Assembly: GCA_017161705.1 (NCBI GenBank)
Contig: JADFCW010000026.1
Coordinates: forward strand, 1-32,083
Direction: 5' to 3'
Source of the DNA: Candidatus Sumerlaeota bacterium
GTDB taxonomy: Bacteria; Sumerlaeota; Sumerlaeia; JADFCW01
Length of the DNA stretch: 32,083 nucleotides
Every line of letters starts with the position of its first letter. Positions within the stretch are counted from its first letter, which is position 1. Positions 22,527-31,073 of the stretch are shown here, piece by piece. The translations under genes and the position numbers were made by a program. The notes under the pieces were generated by a model. It was not told the origin of the DNA and made no database searches. It saw only the letters and a list, made by a program, of their open reading frames with translations.

Positions 22527-24743
22527 CTAAATCTTCCAGAACAGCAGGAGCAGCACCGTTGCCCCCGCGACCAGAATCAGAATGTAATTCCTTACCAGGC
22601 CCGTTTGCGTGAAACGCAGAAGACGGCCGGCAAATCCAGTGGTCCAGGCCGTGCCGTTGACCGCGCCGTCCACTACGCCCCAATCCACACGGCCGACCAG
22701 CCACGCGCCCGCGCGTCCGGCCCAACCCCAGAAATTGACCACGGCATCTATCACGTAGGTATCCACAAGACGGATGAAATAGCACAACGCCAGATAAGGC
22801 AGAATGACGCAGGCGCGGTAGAGGTGGTCCATGTACCATTTGTTGAGGAATAAAACATAGAGCGGCCGGAAAAGTCGGGCAATCGCTTCGGCGCGAATCC
22901 ATTGAAAATAATACACTAAGGCTGCTCCGATCAGACCCGCTAGAAAGACCGTAATCGAGCCAACCAACGCCTGATGATGCGCTTCGGGAAGGAGATGGAC
23001 CGAATCTGTTCCGTGCTCTGAGCCGCGGCCTGCAGCGGCCGACTCCGCCCCATGCGCCGCGACGGGTTCAGCGGCCGGAGCGGTCTCGGCCGAATGCGCA
23101 CCCGGCGTGGGGCGCTTCACCAGCGTCGAGAACCAGCTGGCCTCGTGAATTAGCCCAAACGTACGGTTGCTGCCGACAAAGCCCAGAGACAGGACGGCCA
23201 GCACGAGCAGGGGCAAGACCATCGCCCAGGGCGATTCGTGGGCGTGGTGATAGAGGTGCTCGTTTCGCGGTTGGCCAAAGAAAGTCAGAAAGATCAGGCG
23301 GAACATATAAAACGAGGTCAGGCCGGCGGCGCCGAGAGCCGTCCAGCCGAGAATCTTGTGCGTCGGATGCTGCATGCCAAACTGCAGCGCCGCCCCGATA
23401 ATCCCGTCTTTGGTGAAAAAGCCCGAGGTCAAATACGGAAAGCCGCAAAGCGCCAGCGTGAAAATCAGAAACGTGGCAAAGGTGACCGGCAGTTTTCGCG
23501 CCAGCCCGCCGTATTGCCACATGGATTGCTCGTGATGCGCCGCATGAATGACCGACCCCGACCCTAGAAACAGACCGGCTTTGAAAAAGGCATGGGTGGT
23601 CAGGTGGAAAAGACCGAACAGGAAGCCCGCGGCGACGCCGCCGACTTCGCCGCCCACGCCCAGACCGAGCATCATGTAGCCCAGCTGGCTGATGGTCGAG
23701 TAGGCCAGCACCTTTTTGATGTCGTCCATGACCAGCGCGATCGTGGCCGAGAGCGCCGCCGTAATCGCACCGATGTAAGCCACAAACAACAGCGCTTCGG
23801 GCGGGAAGAACGGGTGCATCCGCCCGACCAGATAGACGCCGGCGGCGACCATCGTGGCCGCGTGAATCAGGGCGCTGACCGGTGTCGGGCCTTCCATGGC
23901 GTCGGGCAGCCAGACGTGCAGCGGGAATTGAGCCGACTTGCCCATAGCACCGAAAAACAGGCCGATCGCCGCCCAAAATCGCAGCGAGCCTTCGAGACCC
24001 AGAATACGTACGGAATCCGACATACCGCCGTCGTGAACGTAGCGGAAAATGTCCTCGTAGCGGAAGGAACCGACATTGGAATAAATCAGGAGGATGCCGA
24101 TCAACATGCCGACGTCGCCGATACGCGTCGTGATGAACGCTTTGATCGCCGCGTCGGCCGCCGATTTGCGCTCGAACCAGTGCCCGATCAACAAGTAAGA
24201 GCAAAACCCCACCAACTCCCAGAAGATATACAACGTCAGAAGATTGTCCGACAAAACCAGACCCAGCATCGAGGTGGCGAATAACGAGAGACAGGCGTAG
24301 TAGCGGCCATAGCGCACATCGCCTTTCAAGTAGGCCGATGAATAGAGAAAGACGAGGAAGCTGACCACCGTGACCACGACGAGCATGACGGCCGTGAGGC
24401 CGTCGAGCAGGATGCCTACGCGCACGGCGCCCGACGGCGATACGCCCTCGATCGGTGCATGAGCTGCGGCGCCGGCCGCACCGGTCTGGGCAGCGTGCGA
24501 TTTGGGGAAGTTGAGCCACAACCACTCCCAGCTGCGCTGCTGACTGAGAGGCTGATGGTGCGCCGCCGCGCGGAGGGCACCCCCGAATATGACCAGCGCA
24601 AGGATCAGCGCAATGCCCATGAAGGAGATGACAATCCAGTCGCCGTGGCGCGGCAGCCGGTTGTGAAACAGTGCGACAATCCCAAACGCCGCCAGGGGCA
24701 GCAGAAAGATGGCGATGCACACATGGATAAAATAGTCGGCCAT
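22527..24743 (-). CDS. nuoL: NADH-quinone oxidoreductase subunit L
   Basis: Distal proton-pumping subunit that also forms the long lateral helix of complex I. At 738 aa it is longer than the usual 610-660. Core signatures are YIFWELVGFCSYLLIGHWFE, GKSAQFPLHVWLPDAMEGPT, SALIHAATMVAAGVYLVGR, DDIKKVLAYSTISQLGYMMLG and HAFFKAGLFLGSGSVIHA. The extra length comes from two low-complexity insertions: residues about 62-105 (Ala/His/Gln-rich) and about 545-600 (Ala/Glu/His-rich, GAHSAETAPAAEPVAAHG and onwards), the second just before the C-terminal lateral-helix part. No strong ribosome-binding site before the ATG, which is 16 bases after nuoK, so translation is probably coupled. Confidence 0.97.
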   Translation of the reverse strand: MADYFIHVCIAIFLLPLAAFGIVALFHNRLPRHGDWIVISFMGIALILALVIFGGALRAAAHHQPLSQQRSWEWLWLNFPKSHAAQTGAAGAAAHAPIEGVSPSGAVRVGILLDGLTAVMLVVVTVVSFLVFLYSSAYLKGDVRYGRYYACLSLFATSMLGLVLSDNLLTLYIFWELVGFCSYLLIGHWFERKSAADAAIKAFITTRIGDVGMLIGILLIYSNVGSFRYEDIFRYVHDGGMSDSVRILGLEGSLRFWAAIGLFFGAMGKSAQFPLHVWLPDAMEGPTPVSALIHAATMVAAGVYLVGRMHPFFPPEALLFVAYIGAITAALSATIALVMDDIKKVLAYSTISQLGYMMLGLGVGGEVGGVAAGFLFGLFHLTTHAFFKAGLFLGSGSVIHAAHHEQSMWQYGGLARKLPVTFATFLIFTLALCGFPYLTSGFFTKDGIIGAALQFGMQHPTHKILGWTALGAAGLTSFYMFRLIFLTFFGQPRNEHLYHHAHESPWAMVLPLLVLAVLSLGFVGSNRTFGLIHEASWFSTLVKRPTPGAHSAETAPAAEPVAAHGAESAAAGRGSEHGTDSVHLLPEAHHQALVGSITVFLAGLIGAALVYYFQWIRAEAIARLFRPLYVLFLNKWYMDHLYRACVILPYLALCYFIRLVDTYVIDAVVNFWGWAGRAGAWLVGRVDWGVVDGAVNGTAWTTGFAGRLLRFTQTGLVRNYILILVAGATVLLLLFWKI

Positions 24744-24759
24744 GAGAACCGTGCGTCCG

Positions 24760-25068
24760 TTATTCCTTCAGTTTTGAGGCATAGTCCACTTCGACCGTGC
24801 CGAATCCGCGGAACAGATTGATGATGATGGCCAGGGCGACCGCTGCCTCGCAGGCAGCCAGGATAATGACAACGATGGCAAACACCTCACCGTCGAGGTT
24901 GTTCCAATAGCGCGCAAACGCCACCAGGTTGACATTGGCAGCGTTCAGGATCAACTCGATGCCGATGAGAATGCCGACGGCGTTTCGTCGGGCAATGCAC
25001 GCCACTATGCCCATGGCAAACAGAAAGGCTCCGGCCACAAGATAATGCGTCAACGTTATCGGAAACAT
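24760..25068 (-). CDS. nuoK: NADH-quinone oxidoreductase subunit K
   Basis: Small three-helix membrane subunit of complex I, 102 aa, the normal length. It carries the two conserved membrane Glu residues of the proton path in GILIGIELILNAANVNLVAF and AACEAAVALAIIINLFR. AGGA lies about 10 bases before the ATG. 16 bases from nuoJ and 16 from nuoL. Confidence 0.98.
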   Translation of the reverse strand: MFPITLTHYLVAGAFLFAMGIVACIARRNAVGILIGIELILNAANVNLVAFARYWNNLDGEVFAIVVIILAACEAAVALAIIINLFRGFGTVEVDYASKLKE

Positions 25069-25084
25069 GACAAGCCGTTCCTGC

Positions 25085-25591
25085 TCAATGGTCGTTGCGC
25101 CGCACCAGATAGGCCGCGCCGATCAGGGCGGCCAGAAGGGTCAGCGAGGCAAATTCGAAGGGGAACAGGTACTTCCCCAGCAAGAGCGTGCCTAGAGCTT
25201 CGAGAGAGGATTGCTGTTCCGCCGGTGCCGGCTGGCCGGCCCAGAACGCCCGGACGATAATCACCAACAGCGCAAATACCGCCGCGCCGGCGGCCACGGC
25301 CAGATAATAGGTCCGCCGCGTGGCCACGCCCAGGATGACCGGCAGCGGACTGGTCAATAAGATGCCGAACAGCAGCAGCACCAGAATTCCGCCGACATAG
25401 ACAACCACCTGTGTGACCGCGAGGAAATCAGCCCCCAGCAACGCATAAAACCCGGCTACGGCCAACAAGGTGAAGAGCAGCGCAAAGCAGGCGTTCACAA
25501 TGCTGTACGAGAATACGACAATGGCGCACGAAACCACCAGCATCGCTGCCAGAAAATAGAAGATGATTGCCTGGACCACTTCAGCGCTCAT
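25085..25591 (-). CDS. nuoJ: NADH-quinone oxidoreductase subunit J
   Basis: Five-helix membrane subunit of complex I, 168 aa. The family's third helix with its pi-bulge Tyr and Gly is visible in VTQVVVYVGGILVLLLFGILL, after ALLFTLLAVAGFYALLGADFLA. The ATG at 25591 overlaps the nuoI stop by 4 bases (ATGA), giving translational coupling; longer upstream frames are just nuoI in another frame. Confidence 0.95.
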   Translation of the reverse strand: MSAEVVQAIIFYFLAAMLVVSCAIVVFSYSIVNACFALLFTLLAVAGFYALLGADFLAVTQVVVYVGGILVLLLFGILLTSPLPVILGVATRRTYYLAVAAGAAVFALLVIIVRAFWAGQPAPAEQQSSLEALGTLLLGKYLFPFEFASLTLLAALIGAAYLVRRNDH

Positions 25592-26118
25592 GGGTTTTGG
25601 GCCTTTTCCGCCGGCGCAGTCTCGCGCGGTTTCTTGGGCGCGCGCGCCGGCAGGTCTTTCATTCCCGGCCACAGCCGCTTCCGTTGCTCGTCGGGATTCG
25701 TCTCGTGAAACCGAATCGTGCAGTCGGCGCGCCGATAGCACGCCAGGTCCCAGTCGGCCGTCATCCATAAACAGGCCGTGGGACAGACCTCGGCGCAGAG
25801 ATTGCAAAACAAGCACAGACCGTAGTGGATTTCATACCGAACCAGCTTGCGTTCCTTGCCTTTTCCTTCCACTTCCAACCGGATGCACTGGACGGGGCAG
25901 ACCTGCTCGCATAGCCGGCACATGGTGCACCGGTCGGTCTCGTAGGCATGCCAACCGCGCCAGCCCTCCGGCACATCGGGCAGGGCTTTGGGATACTCGA
26001 CGGTAACCGGGCGCGAAAACAAATGTTTCAGCGTGACGCCTAGACCGAGCGTGCAGCTCACAACGGCGCGCCAAACCGTCTGCCCGTATCGAACCAACGC
26101 CGAGGCCTGACTACTCAA
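25588..26118 (-). CDS. nuoI: NADH-quinone oxidoreductase subunit I, two [4Fe-4S] clusters
   Basis: Peripheral-arm subunit holding clusters N6a and N6b, which pass electrons toward NuoB and quinone. Two C-x2-C-x2-C-x3-C-P motifs are visible: CTMCRLCEQVCP and CLFCNLCAEVCP. Start is uncertain: TTG at 26118 has GGAGG about 9 bases upstream and gives 176 aa; a GTG at 26124 and a TTG at 26151 are also in frame. The basic, Pro-rich C-terminal tail (ARAPKKPRETAPAEK) is not conserved in the family. It lies between nuoH and nuoJ as in classical nuo operons. Confidence 0.95.
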   Translation of the reverse strand: MSSQASALVRYGQTVWRAVVSCTLGLGVTLKHLFSRPVTVEYPKALPDVPEGWRGWHAYETDRCTMCRLCEQVCPVQCIRLEVEGKGKERKLVRYEIHYGLCLFCNLCAEVCPTACLWMTADWDLACYRRADCTIRFHETNPDEQRKRLWPGMKDLPARAPKKPRETAPAEKAQNP

Positions 26119-26164
26119 GAGCACCCGCCTCCAACATCTCCGTTGTTGCAACCATCCCGAATTC

Positions 26165-27289
26165 TCACAACACCAGCGCCCAAACAGAGGCGCCGATCAG
26201 GCAGATAATCCCCAGCGGCACCAGAACCTTCATGCAAAGATACACAATCTGATCCACCCGCACGCGCGGATACGTCCATCGAAACCACAGCATGACAAAC
26301 ATCAGAAAGAACGACTTGCCGATCATGTTGGCCATGCCGATCAGCGCGCTCAGAACCGGTCCGGCTTCCCAGTGCACCTCGCCGCCCCAGGCCAGAACGC
26401 GCGGGATCGGCGCGTGCCAGCCGCCCAGGAATAACACCGCCGTCAGCGCCGAGACCACGTACATCGTGGCGTATTCCGACAGATAGAAGATGACAAACCG
26501 CATGCCGGAATACTCCGTATGATAGCCCGCCACAATTTCCGATTCGGCTTCGGGCAGATCGAACGGCGTTCGTTTGCTGCCGGCCAGACCGGCCAAATAA
26601 AAGGCAAACATGCCGAGGAACGCCCACGGGAAACCGCGAAAGATGTTCCAGCTGAAAATCCAATGCCCCTGCTGGTCTAAAACAATTGTTCGCAAATTCA
26701 AATGGCCTGACAGGACGGCAACGGTCAGTACGGCCAGCCCCATCGGAATCTCGTAGCTCATCATTTGAGCGGCCAGACGCATCCCCCCGTAGAGCGACCA
26801 TTTGTTGTTGGAGGCCCAGCCGGCCATGATGACTCCAACCACTTCGAGGGCGGCAAAAGAAAGCGCGTAATAGACGCCCAACGACAAGTTGGAAACCACC
26901 AGGGTCTCGCTGAACGGCAGCACCACGAACGGGGCAAAGGCGCCCATAAAAACCAGAATCGGCGCCAGACGAAAGAGAAACCGATGGGCTGTCTGGGGAA
27001 TAATATCTTCTTTGACCAGAATCTTGACGGCATCGGCGATCAGCTGCAGCAGACCAAACGGCCCCACAATATTCGGCCCCTGGCGCGCCTGCATCCGTCC
27101 GGCCACGCGGCGCTCGGCCCAGCCGAAAAACAACGCCACCACGGCCACGTAGCCCAGCATCGCCGCGCAGGCGATCAGCATTGCCGCGCCGATGCGCAGC
27201 ATTTCCGGCACGCGGGCGTAGTCCAGGCCGACCAGTGCGAGTGCGGTCTGGATGACAAAGTTGATAATATCGGTCAGGGTTCCGGGCAT
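26165..27289 (-). CDS. nuoH: NADH-quinone oxidoreductase subunit H
   Basis: Membrane subunit forming the quinone chamber with NuoB and NuoD, 374 aa with about eight or nine transmembrane helices. Signatures are [32 protein letters not shown], and the acidic loop [18 protein letters not shown] followed by [13 protein letters not shown]. The ATG has AGGA about 11 bases upstream, slightly far. Gap to nuoD is 22 bases. Confidence 0.98.
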   Translation of the reverse strand: MPGTLTDIINFVIQTALALVGLDYARVPEMLRIGAAMLIACAAMLGYVAVVALFFGWAERRVAGRMQARQGPNIVGPFGLLQLIADAVKILVKEDIIPQTAHRFLFRLAPILVFMGAFAPFVVLPFSETLVVSNLSLGVYYALSFAALEVVGVIMAGWASNNKWSLYGGMRLAAQMMSYEIPMGLAVLTVAVLSGHLNLRTIVLDQQGHWIFSWNIFRGFPWAFLGMFAFYLAGLAGSKRTPFDLPEAESEIVAGYHTEYSGMRFVIFYLSEYATMYVVSALTAVLFLGGWHAPIPRVLAWGGEVHWEAGPVLSALIGMANMIGKSFFLMFVMLWFRWTYPRVRVDQIVYLCMKVLVPLGIICLIGASVWALVL

Positions 27290-27311
27290 TGCAAAACAGT
27301 CCTGCGACGGC

Positions 27312-28433
27312 CTATCGGTCCACCTCTCCCATTACCACGTCTATGCTGCCGAGGATCATAATGACATCGGCGACAAGGCAATTGCGGGCAATGCGGTTCA
27401 GAATGCTCAAGTTGCAAAAGGACGGCGCGCGAATGCGGCACCGCCACGGCTTGTCCGTCCCGTCGCTGATCACATAGAATCCCAGTTCGCCCCGGGGCGC
27501 CTCGGTGCGCACGTAGGCCTCATTGGCCGGCACTTTCAGAATGCGCGGCACTTTGGTCTGATACGGTCCTTCCGGAAGACCGTCGAGCACCTGCCGGCAG
27601 ATTTTGACCGACTCGCGGATTTCCAGCATTCGCACCCAGTATCGGTCCCAGCTGTCGCCGACAGTTCCCTTCAGGCCCTGCCCAATACATACCTGGAAGT
27701 CCAGTTTCGGGTAGCAGGCGTAGGGGACGGCCTTGCGAATGTCGTGCGCCACACCGGAGCCGCGCAGCACCGGTCCCGTCAGCCCGTAGGCAATGGCAAG
27801 GTCTGCTGGGATGATGCCAACGTTGGCCGTGCGGCGAACAAAGATTTCATTGTCGCTGAGAAGCGTGTTATATTCGACCCATCGGCGGTCCATTTCATCG
27901 AGAAAGCGGCGAATGGCCTTGGCGGTTTCGGGCGAGAGGTCGCGCATGACCCCGCCGATTCGGGCATAGTGGTACGTCAATCGAGCACCGCAGAGCTGAT
28001 CGAAGATGGACACGATGGTTTCGCGCTCGCGGAACCCGTAGAAAAACGGGGTGAACGCGCCGGCCTCCATGCCGAACGTGCCATAGGAAAGCAGGTGGCT
28101 TGCAATTCGGTTCAGCTCGGCCGCCAGGACGCGCAACCACACCGCGCGCTCGGGCACTTCGATCGCGGCCAGACGCTCGACGGCCATCGCCCAGCCGAGG
28201 TTGTTGTTGGCCGACGCCAGATAATCCAGCCGGTCGGTGTAGGGCATGAATTGAATGTAGCTGACCTTTTCGGCTATTTTCTCCTTGCAGCGATGGAGAT
28301 AACCGATGTAGGGCCAGACCTCGCGGACCCATTCGCCGTCGGTTTTCAACAGGCAGCGCAGCACCCCGTGCGTGCTGGGATGCTGCGGGCCCATGTTCAC
28401 CAGGATTTCATCGGTTTTCAGCGACTGCACCAT
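27312..28433 (-). CDS. nuoD: NADH-quinone oxidoreductase subunit D
   Basis: 49-kDa-type subunit, related to NiFe-hydrogenase large subunits, that lines the quinone-binding site; here separate from NuoC. Signatures are VNMGPQHPSTHGVLR (quinone His region), YGLTGPVLRGSGV, EAPRGELGFYV and the C-terminal DVIMILGSIDVVMGEVDR. The start is uncertain: ATG 28433 gives 373 aa and fits family length; a TTG at 28478 overlapping the nuoC stop is possible. Neither has a good ribosome-binding site. Confidence 0.97.
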   Translation of the reverse strand: MVQSLKTDEILVNMGPQHPSTHGVLRCLLKTDGEWVREVWPYIGYLHRCKEKIAEKVSYIQFMPYTDRLDYLASANNNLGWAMAVERLAAIEVPERAVWLRVLAAELNRIASHLLSYGTFGMEAGAFTPFFYGFRERETIVSIFDQLCGARLTYHYARIGGVMRDLSPETAKAIRRFLDEMDRRWVEYNTLLSDNEIFVRRTANVGIIPADLAIAYGLTGPVLRGSGVAHDIRKAVPYACYPKLDFQVCIGQGLKGTVGDSWDRYWVRMLEIRESVKICRQVLDGLPEGPYQTKVPRILKVPANEAYVRTEAPRGELGFYVISDGTDKPWRCRIRAPSFCNLSILNRIARNCLVADVIMILGSIDVVMGEVDR

Positions 28434-28474
28434 ACCGGATTGAGTCGGACTTAGAAATTGGGCTTTTCCGCCCG

Positions 28475-28951
28475 TCAATCGGGCGCGTTCGAGATTCCGT
28501 GATAGGATTCCGGAGCGACATAGTCCTTGCGCAGAGGATGCCCTTCCCAGTCGTCGGGAAGCAGGATGCGCCGCAGATCCGGATGCCCCGTGAACACAAT
28601 CCCCAACAGGTCGTAGGTTTCCCGTTCGTGCCAGTTGGCCGCCGGATAGATGTCCGAAATCGTCGCAATGCTCGGAGCCTCGTGCGAAAGAACGGCTTTG
28701 AGCGTGACACTATGGCCAAAACGCAGCGACGTGAGATGATAAACCGCCTCGAAACACTCGCCGCGATCCACGCCTGTGACCGCCTGCAACATATCGAATT
28801 GCAGGGCAGGGTGATCTTTCAGAAACGCTGCCACCTCGCGGATGCGCTCGGATTCGACAACCCAAAAGGGGTCGGCCGTGGTCGTGCGGAACTCGCGGAC
28901 GCAACCCGGAAGGTGCTGGATCAGGATTTCGTGGATTTCTTTCGCTTCCAC
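28475..28951 (-). CDS. nuoC: NADH-quinone oxidoreductase subunit C
   Basis: 30-kDa-type structural subunit of the peripheral arm, 158 aa. The signature [19 protein letters not shown], followed by [19 protein letters not shown], is clear. The GTG at 28951 was chosen because GAGGG lies about 10 bases upstream and the protein begins where relatives do; it lies inside the end of nuoB, giving a 31-base overlap in a different frame. The stop lies 42 bases before the chosen nuoD ATG. Confidence 0.95.
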   Translation of the reverse strand: MEAKEIHEILIQHLPGCVREFRTTTADPFWVVESERIREVAAFLKDHPALQFDMLQAVTGVDRGECFEAVYHLTSLRFGHSVTLKAVLSHEAPSIATISDIYPAANWHERETYDLLGIVFTGHPDLRRILLPDDWEGHPLRKDYVAPESYHGISNAPD

Positions 28952-29577
28952 GGCCAAAAGCCCTCGCGCCAGACGCGCAAAATCGTATCCTGACGAATCT
29001 TGTCCTGCAGCCGCATAATCCCATCGAGCAATGCCTCGGGCCGCGGCGGGCAACCCGGAATGTAGACATCCACCGGGACGACGCGGTCCACGCCCTTGAC
29101 CACGTGGTAGCCATGACGGGCGTAGGGCCCGCCGGCTATGGCGCAGCCGCCCATGGCAATCACATAGCGCGGCTCGGCCATCTGATCATAGACGCGCCGC
29201 AGCCGCGGGGCCATTTTATAGGTCAGCGTGCCGGCCACAATCATCAAGTCGGATTGGCGGGGAGAGGGACGGAAAGCCCCCGCCCCAAAACGGTCTATGT
29301 CGGTTTTCGGCCCGCCGGTGGCCATCATTTCGATGGCGCAGCAGGCCAGACCGAACGTTACGGGCCAGAGCGACCATGCGCGCGCCCAGTTGAGAACTGC
29401 ATCCACCGGCAGGACCAGCACATTGCGCTCCATCCGCCCCTCGCACAGCTGCTCGTAGAGGGACAGAATCCGCTGTTCCTGAAACGTGCGTTCTGCCGGG
29501 GGCTTTGCCTGGATTCGGGCAATTTCGCCGTCCAGCCGCCGAATCACTCGAGGTTGTTCACCGCTTCGATCTAACAT
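28921..29577 (-). CDS. nuoB: NADH-quinone oxidoreductase subunit B, cluster N2
   Basis: PSST-type subunit that carries cluster N2, the last iron-sulfur centre before quinone; 218 aa. The N2 ligands are in place: the tandem Cys pair in GLACCAIEM, Cys in [10 protein letters not shown] and Cys in [15 protein letters not shown]. An N-terminal extension of about 60 residues ([20 protein letters not shown]) precedes the conserved core, longer than in E. coli and charged. The ATG at 29577 overlaps the nuoA stop by 7 bases. Confidence 0.97.
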   Translation of the reverse strand: MLDRSGEQPRVIRRLDGEIARIQAKPPAERTFQEQRILSLYEQLCEGRMERNVLVLPVDAVLNWARAWSLWPVTFGLACCAIEMMATGGPKTDIDRFGAGAFRPSPRQSDLMIVAGTLTYKMAPRLRRVYDQMAEPRYVIAMGGCAIAGGPYARHGYHVVKGVDRVVPVDVYIPGCPPRPEALLDGIMRLQDKIRQDTILRVWREGFWPWKRKKSTKS

Positions 29578-30017
29578 GGACGTGCTCGATCCGCAACTGT
29601 GCCGCCCGGCTCCGAGCGGCCGCTGTCTTTTTCCATGCCGGCGGTAATCCATTCCAGACACCCAAACCGCCATGCGTAGATCAAGGCTACGACCAATACG
29701 ACAACAAACACCATGATCTCGCCAAACGCAAGCCACCCGAGGCGTTTCAACACCACCACGACGGGAAAAAGAAAGACCACCTCGACGTCGAAAACGAGAA
29801 AAACCAGAGCCAGACGGTAGAAAGCGATACTGTAGCGAATCCAGGACGAGCCAATGGCAGGTTCGCCGCACTCATAGACTTTCATTTTTTCGGGATCAAA
29901 GCGATCGCGGCGGAAAAAACTGCCCAACGTCAGATTAAAAACTACAAATCCGACGGCGGCGGCGAGAAACAGCAATATATTTGCAAACCCGTATTGAAGC
30001 GGTTCTGAAGAACCCAT
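29571..30017 (-). CDS. nuoA: NADH-quinone oxidoreductase subunit A
   Basis: Small three-helix membrane subunit at the quinone entrance, 148 aa, first gene of the nuo operon. Signatures are [20 protein letters not shown] and [13 protein letters not shown], with the conserved Asp and Glu. The ATG at 30017 has GGAG 6 bases upstream. The C-terminal 25 residues ([19 protein letters not shown]) are hydrophilic and not typical of the family. Confidence 0.97.
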   Translation of the reverse strand: MGSSEPLQYGFANILLFLAAAVGFVVFNLTLGSFFRRDRFDPEKMKVYECGEPAIGSSWIRYSIAFYRLALVFLVFDVEVVFLFPVVVVLKRLGWLAFGEIMVFVVVLVVALIYAWRFGCLEWITAGMEKDSGRSEPGGTVADRARPC

Positions 30018-30123
30018 CGTTGCTCCAAAAAAGCGCCTGCAAGTCATGCCGGCCGCGCGAAAACGCGGTTACCGAATGGCAGTTCCTGCCGGTTCGATAA
30101 CGAACTGTCAAACAGATTTCCAA

Positions 30124-30135
30124 TCTAAATTTAGA
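30124..30135. promoter_or_regulatory. 12-bp palindrome, possible operator of the nuo operon
   Basis: TCTAAATTTAGA is a perfect palindrome lying about 20 bases downstream of the candidate -10 box and about 107 bases upstream of nuoA. The regulator is unknown and the site could be chance in an AT-rich stretch. Confidence 0.3.
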
Positions 30136-30153
30136 ATCTATGCGTATAGGAGA

Positions 30154-30159
30154 ATTATA
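30154..30159 (-). promoter_or_regulatory. Candidate -10 box of the nuo promoter
   Basis: Read on the minus strand the sequence is AATGTATAATTCTCC, a perfect TATAAT about 137 bases upstream of nuoA. No good -35 box lies at the usual spacing, so this is tentative. Confidence 0.35.
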
Positions 30160-30271
30160 CATTCTGTCCCCCCAGCAAGAGCCTGTCCGGGCAGCTGGGA
30201 ACCCGTCGAGAAATGCTTGTTTTACTCGATTTAGCGGGCGGTTTTTGTAGAAATACCACTGATGAAGGCGG

Positions 30272-31033
30272 CTATTCCATTTTCCGGTGCGTCAGAATGG
30301 CGCAGATTCGTTTGGCGTCGTTTGGACCGGCGGGAAGATACCGCTTTTCGTAAAGCCGGAACAAGGCGTTGAGCAACCGGCTCGATTGGAGTGCGAACAG
30401 CCGGTTGCAGAGCAGCCACTCGATCATCTTGACCGCGTGCGCGTTTCGATTGAGATAAAAAGTTTCCTGCGCCGCAAAATGCGGCTCCAGTATGCGCCGA
30501 AGCGAATCCGCGCTGAAATGCTGATAGTGTTTGCGCGGCACTGGCACGTTGGGCGTAGGAACGGTCACAATCAACCGCCCGTCGGGCAGAAGAGAACGCT
30601 GCAGACCGTCCACGAAGGCTTCGAGGCCTTCTGGCGGGATATGCTCGAGCGTTTCGATAACAGAGACCACGTCGAATTGCTGCGGCAGCATTAGCGGATC
30701 GCCAAAGTCGCCGCAAACCCACTCGACGTCCGGGCAGAAGGCCTGGGCAAAACGAATGGCTGCTTCCGAGCGGTCAATGCCGACGAGCGTCCGATCGGGG
30801 AATCGCGCCCGCAATTCGGCCAAAAGCCGGCCGTCGCCGCAGCCGACGTCCAGAAGCGATCGAAACGGCTGCGACTCTATCTTGGCGATGACAAAGCGAA
30901 GATAGGAGAGGTATTCATAGCCCCATCGCCACGTGCGGGTCGGCGAAAAGCGTCCCTCCTCGATCTGCGGGATATAATGATACGGGAATCGGTAGCGGCG
31001 TTCTTGGACTTGCTGGCGGTCGCTGGCGGCCAT
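30272..31033 (-). CDS. Class I SAM-dependent methyltransferase
   Basis: A 253-aa soluble methyltransferase. The SAM-binding motif I is LLDVGCGDGRL (from residue 61), motif II the acidic LVGIDRSEAAI, and motif IV/post-IV DVVSVIETLEHIPPEG, followed by LLPDGRLIVTVPTPNVPVP and KHYQHFSADSLRRIL. This is the Methyltransf_11/UbiE-like pattern common in polysaccharide and lipid-sugar clusters. The C-terminal 70 residues are basic and aromatic and may bind membrane or a lipid-linked substrate. The substrate is unknown. AAGG lies about 8 bases before the ATG. It follows the O-antigen ligase-like gene by 40 bases, so a role in cell-surface glycan modification is likely. Confidence 0.88.
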   Translation of the reverse strand: MAASDRQQVQERRYRFPYHYIPQIEEGRFSPTRTWRWGYEYLSYLRFVIAKIESQPFRSLLDVGCGDGRLLAELRARFPDRTLVGIDRSEAAIRFAQAFCPDVEWVCGDFGDPLMLPQQFDVVSVIETLEHIPPEGLEAFVDGLQRSLLPDGRLIVTVPTPNVPVPRKHYQHFSADSLRRILEPHFAAQETFYLNRNAHAVKMIEWLLCNRLFALQSSRLLNALFRLYEKRYLPAGPNDAKRICAILTHRKME

Positions 31034-31073
31034 CGGCAGGAACCTTGTCGGCCGAATTGGACTGGCAAATCAC

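Larger units (their letters stand above)
30018..30271. other. Intergenic region upstream of nuoA
   Basis: 254 bases with no credible gene, locally AT-rich around 30110-30165. It should hold the nuo operon promoter and the end of the methyltransferase transcript; I saw no clear terminator for the latter. Confidence 0.5.

Noticed and set aside
20974-22530. 518-aa open frame on the plus strand
   Set aside because: Antisense shadow of nuoM; low-complexity, hydrophilic, Gln/His-rich translation with no motif. The same applies to plus frames opposite pstS, the permease gene, nuoD and nuoH.
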